This document shows, piece after piece, positions 1 through 9,100 of a stretch of DNA of 64,000 nt. Under the pieces are notes generated by a model. The model was not told where the DNA came from. It saw nothing but the letters and a program-made list of their open reading frames with translations, and searched no databases. Positions within the stretch are counted from its first letter, which is position 1, and every line of letters starts with the position of its first letter. The position numbers were made by a program, and so were the translations under genes. Origin of the DNA: Flammeovirga sp. SJP92 (lineage in GTDB: Bacteria; Bacteroidota; Bacteroidia; Cytophagales; Flammeovirgaceae); the NCBI RefSeq assembly GCF_001583495.1, contig NZ_LQAQ01000015.1:124001-188000 (forward strand), written 5' to 3'.

Positions 1-180
1 ATTTTTTATGGCACCTGCATTTTTATCATCAAGAAACATATCAAGTATTGATTTAGATGTTTTCGTTAATTCACCTTCTCCTATAATATTTTGAGCTAAA
101 ATCGTATTGTTGAAAAAAATCAGTAACACTAATAATAAGAAAAGGAGGTGCCTTCTAATTCTATTTTGTGTCATTTCCAT
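1..180 (-). CDS. N-terminal part of a secreted protein, cut by the left edge
   Basis: An open frame of 60 codons runs from an ATG at 180 (or a second ATG at 174) leftwards off the window without a stop. The N-terminus is basic (RIRRH), followed by about 15 hydrophobic residues and an LAQ site, a typical Bacteroidota signal peptide. What follows (GEGELTKTSKSILDMFLDD) is soluble. Family and function cannot be told from 60 residues. The gene would be transcribed away from the 331-783 lipoprotein gene, with 150 bp between them. Confidence 0.6.
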   Translation of the reverse strand, partial: MEMTQNRIRRHLLFLLLVLLIFFNNTILAQNIIGEGELTKTSKSILDMFLDDKNAGAIKN

Positions 181-330
181 TGTATTTAATAGTGCTGTCT
201 AAAAAGTAAGCCCCAAGTGATGCCTAAGGTTTTGTAGTCTGAATAATGGGGAAGGTTTACTTATTATTCTCTGTTTTTTCCTTAAGTACTAAGACAAAAA
301 TAAATAACACGAATTCATATTATTTTTGGT

Positions 331-783
331 TTAATACTTAAATGAAATATGAACAGTTTTTTCATTAAAATATTCACAAACAAAAATTTGATTTTTCAAG
401 TTGGTTATAAAGTATTTACCACTAATACTATCGTAATTAACACTAGCTTTTTCTTTTAAAAATTTCTTATCAAGCAAACTATCAATTATATGTTCTGGAT
501 TTCCGTAAAGACTTATTAGTCTCTCCTTCTTAATGTATACTGAATCATTACTTGTATAAAAAGGATAAGCTGTGATTTGCCAAGTATTCTTAGTATCACC
601 TTTTTGCTTTAAATAAATATTGTAATCCTCATTTTTAATAAAACCATTATTTATTAAATTATCATGAGTAGTTGCCTCAACAGGAACAAAAAAACATTCC
701 TCAAATCTATTGTTTTCAGTACTAACAACCTTTGATTTACACGATAGCAGTGTGAATAACATAATAAAAATTAACTTATTCAA
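331..783 (-). CDS. Small lipoprotein of unknown function
   Basis: A 150-residue protein with a short lipoprotein signal: hydrophobic N-terminus ending in LLSC, so Cys15 is the predicted lipidated residue and the mature protein is membrane anchored. The rest is polar, rich in Asn, Lys and Tyr, with a YYFxxxxF-type aromatic C-terminus and no family I recognise. It stands alone, 45 bp downstream of the barrel-like gene in the same orientation. Its size and setting, beside an RHS operon, resemble other small orphan genes of the region. A link to toxin immunity is only a guess. Confidence 0.65.
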   Translation of the reverse strand: MNKLIFIMLFTLLSCKSKVVSTENNRFEECFFVPVEATTHDNLINNGFIKNEDYNIYLKQKGDTKNTWQITAYPFYTSNDSVYIKKERLISLYGNPEHIIDSLLDKKFLKEKASVNYDSISGKYFITNLKNQIFVCEYFNEKTVHISFKY

Positions 784-828
784 ATCTCACTTTTTTAAGT
801 TTGTACCTTCTTACATTAGAATTTAAAA

Positions 829-2502
829 TCATATTCCAGTAAATCCAATCCTGAACACCCAAGGGTCATTTTGGAGAGGGTTGTATCTCTCTTCGTAAAC
901 GAAAGAATAAAGAAGCTGAAAACTGACACCAAAGAAATTTCCAAATTGGAAGGTGTAACCTGTACCTGCTCTAAAAGATGGATACCAATGTCTTTTATAC
1001 TCTGGTTGAATAGGATCTGAAGCATTCATACTTTCTATTTCTGCATCCAAATGTGGCAAACCTTTAAGAGGAGTGTATTGAGTGAACACTCTGCCTCCAT
1101 ATACCCAAAGATCTTTGTCTTCAATTCTTGAATAACGAAGTAAGGGTGAAATACCAATATTGGTTTTCTTTTTCGCCCCCACTGCTTTATAAAACTGTGG
1201 AGCAGCCTCCACGCCAGGGTTTTCTCCTAACGTCATATTAATTCCCCCTCCTACTTTGAGAAACTTCCCTAAATCAATAGTGGTTTCAGGGATTTCAAAC
1301 TCATCTAATTCAGGGTCCGCAAAGGGTAAGTCTTTTTTGGTCGATATTTGAAATTGCCATGGATTTCCATCCACTGGATCCACCCAGCCGGTTTTCCGCA
1401 TTGCAGATGCTTCTATGGAGAAGAATTTTCCGACCTGCAAAGAGTACCCGGCACCTATCAAGATATCACTTTTCCAACTTGAAGTTGTTTCTGATGAAAT
1501 GCCTTCTTTGGAAAAGGAAAGAGAATCGGGTTCATACAACCCAGAATATTCTACTTGCAAATAAGGTAAGTATTTATGGGGTTGTACTCTAGCAAACGCT
1601 CTACCTCCAAAAGACCAATTGGTCTGCAAGGAATCATATTGCATGGAAATATTGGGACCAACACCTACACTCCATGCATCACTAAGAGGCAACTGTATGG
1701 AGGGAGAATACGTGACTTTAAGTGGATCTTGCTGTTCTATAGTGACTGTATTTCCTATATTCAAAGCTTTTGTCAAAAGGTTGAAGCCATCTGTGAATGA
1801 CATATTTTGCATGTCTTTGAATTGATCCAACATCTTGAGATTTGGGCTTTGGGTTTCTTGATTGGGATCAAAACCATTGAGGTTGCTTTTGATCACTTGA
1901 TCCAATCCTTTTTTTCCAAAACCGATAGAAATCCCTGCCAATACGCCCCAATCATTGTGCTGATAGTGATAATTAACATCCGAATACAGTGTAATGATTT
2001 TATCCTTTTTATTTTTCCACGCATAACCACCTCCTACACTGATATAGTTGGTATTAGGTTGCCATCCATGCCCTACATTGAGCATCCCTTTTCTTTGTTC
2101 GCCTAATCTGTATTTTACTTTCCCTTCTGCTAGCCAACGATCTGAAATTCCTAATGTTATGGAATCGGTATTGAGCATAACATTTAGCCCCACCACTGCT
2201 TCTGCTTCCCAACGTAAATAGCGGTAACTAATACCGGATGTAAGGTAAGGTGCTATATTAGGATGCAATGTATTATCACCTTCTTTCCCAGGGTTGAAAT
2301 CAGGGACTGACGATAACATACCTACTCGTCCTCCTACAAAAGGTAACAGTTGGGGTACTTTTCCCATCTGCAATAAACTGTCTCCCAACTGCTGTTGTTG
2401 TATAAGCTGTTTCTGTTGTTTGATTTGGGAAAGGGAGGGAAAGGTCTGTGCATTCAAAACCTCGAATGAAAAAAATAAAAACAGTAAGAGTGTGTATCTC
2501 AT
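829..2502 (-). CDS. Three-module outer-membrane beta-barrel-like protein
   Basis: I place the start at the ATG at 2502 (557 residues). A longer frame begins upstream, but only from 2502 does the protein open with a signal peptide (MRYTLLLFLFFSFEVLNAQ). A Gln-rich linker follows. Then come three related beta-rich modules, each with a G-G/A/T-GY strand motif (GGGYAW, GAGYSLQ, GTGYTFQ). Modules 2 and 3 end in closely similar segments (DGNPWQFQIS and QNDPWVFRIG). Alternating aromatic strands and the aromatic end fit an outer-membrane barrel or surface beta-structure, though no named family is recognised. It lies downstream of the RHS operon in the same orientation, separated by repeat copy 1. Confidence 0.65.
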   Translation of the reverse strand: MRYTLLLFLFFSFEVLNAQTFPSLSQIKQQKQLIQQQQLGDSLLQMGKVPQLLPFVGGRVGMLSSVPDFNPGKEGDNTLHPNIAPYLTSGISYRYLRWEAEAVVGLNVMLNTDSITLGISDRWLAEGKVKYRLGEQRKGMLNVGHGWQPNTNYISVGGGYAWKNKKDKIITLYSDVNYHYQHNDWGVLAGISIGFGKKGLDQVIKSNLNGFDPNQETQSPNLKMLDQFKDMQNMSFTDGFNLLTKALNIGNTVTIEQQDPLKVTYSPSIQLPLSDAWSVGVGPNISMQYDSLQTNWSFGGRAFARVQPHKYLPYLQVEYSGLYEPDSLSFSKEGISSETTSSWKSDILIGAGYSLQVGKFFSIEASAMRKTGWVDPVDGNPWQFQISTKKDLPFADPELDEFEIPETTIDLGKFLKVGGGINMTLGENPGVEAAPQFYKAVGAKKKTNIGISPLLRYSRIEDKDLWVYGGRVFTQYTPLKGLPHLDAEIESMNASDPIQPEYKRHWYPSFRAGTGYTFQFGNFFGVSFQLLYSFVYEERYNPLQNDPWVFRIGFTGI

Positions 2503-2537
2503 TTTTTGGTGTTTGCTTCTGATTATTGTGCTGTAAT

Positions 2538-2640
2538 GGTCAATTTCTGATAAATACCATATCAAAAATTGACCTTGTTATTTTACCTACCTTCTTTTGG
2601 TTTATTGTAATAAGTTGGAAACTTATTTGATAGGTTAGTT
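2538..2640. repeat. Dispersed intergenic repeat, copy 1
   Basis: This is one of three related ~105-bp sequences (others at 15011 and 18302, all in the same orientation). It begins with an imperfect 14-bp inverted repeat (2538-2551 with 2561-2574; GGTCAATTTCTGAT / ATCAAAAATTGACC). A conserved TTTTACCTA-CCTTCT block and TAAGTTGGAAACTTATT follow. It lies about 40 bp 3' of the small membrane-protein gene, so on the minus strand its hairpin could terminate the RHS operon. Conservation reaches well beyond the hairpin. Confidence 0.75.
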
Positions 2641-2680
2641 CTAAGTGACATTAGAACTTAACTAGCCCAAATGAGGGAGA

Positions 2681-3148
2681 TTAACACTCACCATCTTTAA
2701 ATAAAATATTACTTAATTTCTTTAATAAAGGGCTTCTATAAGATGTAAAAAGCTCGATAATTAGAAGTATAAATATATAAAGTAAGAATGATAGCAATAT
2801 AATTATTACTATAGAAGATACTATTTCAAACAAATGGACATCCTTATAAAATCTTTCTCCCAACTCATTAACATAAAATTCTACAACAGTTCCTTTTTTA
2901 ACTTTCATAAAAGGGCTTTTTACTTTTTCAAAACCATCTTCAAATGTCAACATATAATCTTGACCCTTACCATAACCAGAAACTTTCTCTTTATTAGTAC
3001 ACTTTAATATAATAATTTCATTAGTTAGCATAAAAGTCATCCTATATAAAGGAATACACACTTTGCTTATAACTGTCAAAAAAAATATTATAAAAGATAT
3101 ATATATTAATAGTGAAAGTAGTATCCCATTATTATTTCTTAATTTCAT
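2681..3148 (-). CDS. Small two-TM membrane protein, candidate RHS immunity protein
   Basis: A 155-residue protein with a hydrophobic segment near residues 9-35, a polar middle of about 60 residues (LTFEDGFEKVKSPFMKVKKGTVVEFYVNE) and a second long hydrophobic segment near 108-135. The G-x-x-V-x-F-Y-V-N turn before the second TM is reminiscent of DUF3592 proteins, but the match is loose. Its start codon lies inside the 3' end of the RHS gene (17-bp overlap), so the two are translationally coupled. A small gene directly after an RHS C-terminus is the classical place for an immunity gene. A membrane immunity protein would suit a membrane-active or envelope-directed toxin. The role is inferred from position. 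Confidence 0.6.
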   Translation of the reverse strand: MKLRNNNGILLSLLIYISFIIFFLTVISKVCIPLYRMTFMLTNEIIILKCTNKEKVSGYGKGQDYMLTFEDGFEKVKSPFMKVKKGTVVEFYVNELGERFYKDVHLFEIVSSIVIIILLSFLLYIFILLIIELFTSYRSPLLKKLSNILFKDGEC

Positions 3149-6100
3149 TTGTTGTGGTATTTTTAATTACACTTGTAGCAACTCCATAACCAAACTTAAC
3201 CTTATCACTAGAGTTGTCAATAACGGCAGCTGCAGCTGCTGCATTTGTTTTTGCTTTATCAGCAGCTACACTTTTAGCCTTATTCAATTTGTTTGTATTT
3301 CTCTGCACCTGATTCGGAGTAGTACTTTTTGAAAGCTTTTTCTGTAAAGCACTTACTTGTCCATTTGCTGACTTTAGTTCATGACTAGCTTTTTTATAAG
3401 CATTATTGACCATATCATCTAATCCATCTTTAATTTTCTTACCTCCCACAGATAATGCTACATCTGCAAAGATTTGAATTCCCGCTTCTCCTGGACTAAT
3501 GTCTCCTTGTACAAGGTTAATTCCGTTTTTTATAGCAGACTTCATTCCATCAACTACAATATCATTACTTAATATTTTTTTAAATTTTCTAACTTTTCCT
3601 AAACCACCAGTCACTGCTCCAACAGCCCCTTCTATAAATACATCTGAAAAATCAACATCTTTAGTAAAAGCATCTACTGACAGGCCTGTGGATATCACAT
3701 TTCCAGCCACTTGAACAGCATACTCTGTTCCAGCACCTAGTAAAAAACCTAAAACTGGTACAGGTAACTTTCCATCTGGGTCAATGTAGTTAGTAGAATT
3801 GTTCAGGGTATAACAATACGGAGAAAAAGAATATAATACTTCTGACTTTGGATCCACCACAAACCATCTCCCCAAACTTGCATCATAATGCCTCGCCCCA
3901 TAATCGATAAAACCAATTTCCTCCTGCTTCTCTTTTCCATTGTATTGGAATTTATGATCCGGTGTACCTTGTTTCTCAATACCGGCCATATTCATACCAA
4001 ACGGATAGTAATGGTTTTCTTGAACAACATAGTCATCAAAAGTGATGGTAATATCATCAAAGTAAACAGGTAGTGTTGGAGAAGCATTATGAAGTGAAAC
4101 TTTAATACTTGCAGTATTTTCTGGAGCAACAAAGGACTTCCCTACTGTTTTCCATGCATTTGCAGTAGTCACCTTTAATTTCTCAGAATTCTGAGTTGCA
4201 TTTCTATTTAAATCAAAAAATTCAACTTCCAAATAAGCATCTACATCTTCAATAGGCTCATCTCCAAAAGATAGAACAGGAGCGGCGATCTGAATTCTGT
4301 TTGACGCCTCTCTCGTCGACTCTCCGTTATCACTGAAAGAAGAATTATCATATGATGAGCTTGTCTGAGATTGTGTTACTACACTTTTGTGATGATTGCT
4401 TACATAATAATCTACTCCTACATATACCTTTTCACCTGCTTCAAGTGGTATTATTTGCTCTAGAGTTGCTCCTTGACTTCCGCTCCCTACTTCTTGAACC
4501 AAACCTTCTCTACCACCAATATTCCCTACAATTTCACCTTCCTTAAAGTCAAAAATTGAAACATTATCTTCAAAATCTTCAAGCACTACCTCATCCAAAC
4601 GAACAGTAGCACGAAGGTTACCTAAATGGTCTTTATAATGGTATTCCTGATACAATTGTTTTTGTGCTAGCCTTGTTTTCACACCTGATTTATCTGTCAG
4701 AATACGTCCCTCAGCAGTATGTAGGAATTGTAATTCATCTGTTTCTCCTTTACTTTCGTAAACAAAACCACCAATATACTTAGTGGTCACATTTTGGATG
4801 GAGCCGTCTGCTTGTTTTATAGAAGCATACTTTTCCAATTTAACACCTGCTGCATCATAAATGTAAATGACTTTATCCTGATGTCCCTCTTTTAACTTAA
4901 AAGTAATTTCTTCAGGCAAGTTCAAATGATTGTACTTAATACTTTCTATATTTTTATTGGCGTCCTTTTCTAAGTTGCCATTGTCATCATAACTGAAAGC
5001 AGCACCTGTGCCTGCATCAAAGAAACTATTGTCTTTCCTAAAATCAGAAGGTCTATAACTAGAAGCATCTTCGACATTTTTCAACTGATTAGTGTTCGGT
5101 AAATACTCATACGTAAGCAAGTCAATAGTACCATAAGACGGAGACTGATCCGCAGCTCTGTATCCTTCTCTTGACAAATTTAAAATATTGCCATTAGCAT
5201 CATATTTTATACCATTATCATTACCTGCAACAGAATACATTTCCCCTTCAGCCCCTATATAATTGGCTTTTTTCAATCGGTTCAACGGGTCATAAGTATA
5301 TTCATAGCTACGTCCATTCATAGGGTCATTAAAAGATTGCCATGACTGTTTTACGATATTGCCATTGTATTGAGCCGGCACACCTAACGATTCATTTTGA
5401 TCTGAAATGTAATACAGTTCCTGAACAAAAGGCTGATCTTTTGAGATATTTGCCCCTTTATTGACACCCAATGACCATCCACGTATATTGTAATCGTACT
5501 GATGCACCAAAGGCTGATTCTCCGTCCCTGTCGTTTTCTTGATCATCTCCCCAAGTTCATTGTACTCAAAGGTAGTAATGTCTTCCACTACATCGACCTT
5601 TCCTTCTTCATCTTCTTGGGAAACGGTTTGTTTTGTCTCCAAAATACGTCCAGTAAGATCATATTGATTTTCTTTCACTATAGTTACCATGAGATCATTG
5701 TACCCTTCATGCAGTAAATGTGTTTTAACTACTTCCCCGGCAAAATTATATTGTGTAGTTACAATATCTCTTTTCTTTCTTTGTCCTTCTGTTTTTTCTT
5801 TCCCTTTAGCCAAAGACTCTGTCAGAGTCTGTATTACCCTATATTTGTCGTCGTAATAGGTAACTGTTGTTAAAAAATCATTAGTTCCTAATACTCTAAC
5901 TTTACTACCTGTTATTTTACCTTTGATAGAATAATTTCCATCTCTAACAAACCGGGTAATTACTTCTTTACCTTCATTCTCCTCTTCTTCTTCCAAGTCA
6001 AATACAAACTCCGGCACCTTAAATTCATAATCTTCGCCTAACCAATCATAATTATCATAAAACGTTTCCGATAAAATAGTAGCATCCTCTATTGTTGGAT

Positions 6101-9100
6101 AGCTCCCCACGCCATATCGGTTTCCATTTATTGCTACACTATCACGAATATCTGAAAGTGCTAAACTTATTGTTTTAAGTCCTGTTGTTGTTGGTCTGTT
6201 TAAAGCATCATACTTTGTAAATAACCATTGACTCTCTAATCTTAAGTTTGCATCCTGTGTCAATACCAATCGGTCCCACTGATCATATACCATATACTCC
6301 CAACCTTTGCCAGGAAGTTTTTTAGCAATCATTCGGTTCAAATCATCATATTCATATTGATAGCAAAGATTATCAGTAACCTCATCAGAAAGTTTATTGG
6401 TAGAAGCAATATTTTCACTCGCTAATGGAGGGATAACCAAAATCAGGTTGTCATAATCATCATAAATGTAATAGGTATCAAAATAAGTTACTAAAGATGT
6501 ATTTTCATCTACCCCCTCTTGTACTCTTTTTAAAAGGAGTTGGCCAAACTTATTTTTAACCTGAGTAGTAATAAATCCATGCTCATCATACGTTTCAAAA
6601 AGCATTAGCTCATTAGAAGAAAAATAGGGAATGTCATAATTAGATTTCAATTTACTTGATAGTATTCTTGCATTAAAGGTACCAGTATTACCATCAAAGC
6701 TAAAACCATCAGACAGTATAATTTCCTCCTTTGCTACCACGTCTTTATTACCTTCTATAGGGTAATCTATTTCGATTCGATTAGGAGTTGATTCTACCTC
6801 TATAGATTTAAAATCAATAATTTTATCTTCTAACAAGTTTGATCTTTCTACTGCAATTACGACCTTTTCTTCTTTTGTATCCCCTAAAGTTCCTGCCCAG
6901 TTTTCTCCTTGTGCTCCAAATTTATCAGCCTTACCTCTAGGTGTAGCTTCAAATTTCTTAAGTGTATATGGAAAGTCTGTTACTTCAGAAACCTTTTCTG
7001 AACCGTAATATTCCTCCTGTTTTTCTATGGCATCAGGAATAAATTCACCTTTTTTGCCATTACTAACATAGGGTAAAAATTCTTTGGGGTTAAAACCCGA
7101 TTTATCGAAACCGTTAGGTATTATTATATCCAGATAATTATTTTCTTTATTTCTTGCTCCTTGTTTTATGACGGATTGTATAGGCCTTCCTAAGCCATCA
7201 AAATACTCTACCTTAGAAATAACTCCCTTAGAAATATCCTTTTCAATATCATCCAGCTCCTTTAAAATCGGTTTTCTAAATGAATGTGATTTCTTATAAT
7301 TCAATTGATCATTATCTAAATCTTGATCAATAAGGTCTACATCAAAAATTTCGCTTTCAATCAAATAACTTATAGAGGTAGGTGCCCACTGTTGAGTCTC
7401 TGTATGTCTAGCTCTTAAAAAGTACTTACCAGGAGATGGGTTTAAAATATATAAGGCATCATTCGAATCATCTGGTTCCGAATCATCTGTTTGCCAAAAA
7501 TAATCATACTCAGCATTATAATTGTTTTTATATAACTTTTTATCTTGACCATGTTTCCATAGATAAATAGGTCTATAAATATCATCATTCAATAATTCAA
7601 TAAATACTGAGTTACTGACTTGCTCGCCAATTGTACAATCTTCGATTTTCACCCTTACATAAAGGTCTGAAGTTGGTGTAAAAGTCAATTCATTTGAGGT
7701 CCCTTTCTTGAATACCTCAAAATTCTGATTATCGTAAGACGTCTCCCAAATAAAAGTAGGCATCTCATCAAGTTCGGGTATGCTTAAGGTAATTTTAGAG
7801 CCTCTATAAATTTTACCATCCACGCCTCCTGTTATATCTATTGTATTAGAAAGAGAATACCTTTTAATACTAACTTTTTGAGATTCTTGACTAATACCTA
7901 AATCACAAACGTCTTTCCAATAAGATTTAACAAAGTACTCCCCTTCTCCAAGGTCTTTAAAAATAACCTCCCTAGAAGTATTCATTATTTTTTCATCCAA
8001 AAATTCACCTTCTCTAAATAACTGATAGGTTATACCTTGTAACGCATTTTTAACAGTAATTCGACCATTTATATGATTACACAACCCAATATTGCTCTCG
8101 AGTACTTCAATTTCTGGGACCTCTAATATATTGTTTAATTCATCCGATTTTTTTTCAAAAAGTCCACATGAATTTGAATCAAAACTTCTAACCCAATATC
8201 TATTTTGACAGCTCACCTCAAAAATAGCTTCATTTCCGTCCCCTTTAATGACTTCATGTTCATCTGATGGAGAATCAATTGTATTGCTCATTAATTGATA
8301 ATTAATACCTTCTTGGGTTAAAAATGTTATATGATAATCATCAAAATTTTGCGTTAAAATGGGAGATATATTATGAATAACAATTGGCTTCTCAATAGTT
8401 ATCATTGGAGAAACACCCGTCAATAAATCTTGATTATAACACCCCTGCTCTGATTGGATAAAACATTTCGCTTCAAACTGGAACCTTCCTTCTTCATTAA
8501 AATCGTAATATCTTATAGAAGGGTCCAAACTTTTCCTTGCTCCAGTATTTACATTAATCAGGTTTAATTCAGTAACATTAATACTACTATTACCTGACGC
8601 TTGCAAACTAAAACTCATACCTGTATTGATACAAGAGGTAGATGAACCAGAAATATTAACAGAAACGTCTGCATCTTCCCTATTTGGTTCCTCTATTTCT
8701 ATAAAATCTGACTCTGTAACACCACATACATTATCATACACTTTAGCATAATAAATTCCAACTGGGAGATCATGGAAGACCTCTAAAAAAGAGGTGTTTG
8801 ATCCCAAAAGATCTCTCACTTGTATTGGATAAACCCCTTCCTTTTCATAGATCTCTACTTTTGTAACTGTCTGTGTATACTGAGAATGATTTGTGACTGA
8901 AATATTTCCTAATGATACATTGTTAAGACAATATGATTCACTTCTAACAATTATATCTTCTTGTTTTAGAGGTTTATGTTCATTGATTTTAAACGCTAAA
9001 ACCTCATTATCATTACACTCATTACTATATTCAATTGAATAATTACCCTTAGAAAAGGTACCTGGTATATTCAATACTCCATCTTTTGTACTTTGTAGAT

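Noticed and set aside
1359-2536. Several overlapping plus-strand frames opposite the barrel-like gene
   Set aside because: They are antisense shadows of a gene with a clear signal peptide and repeated motifs.
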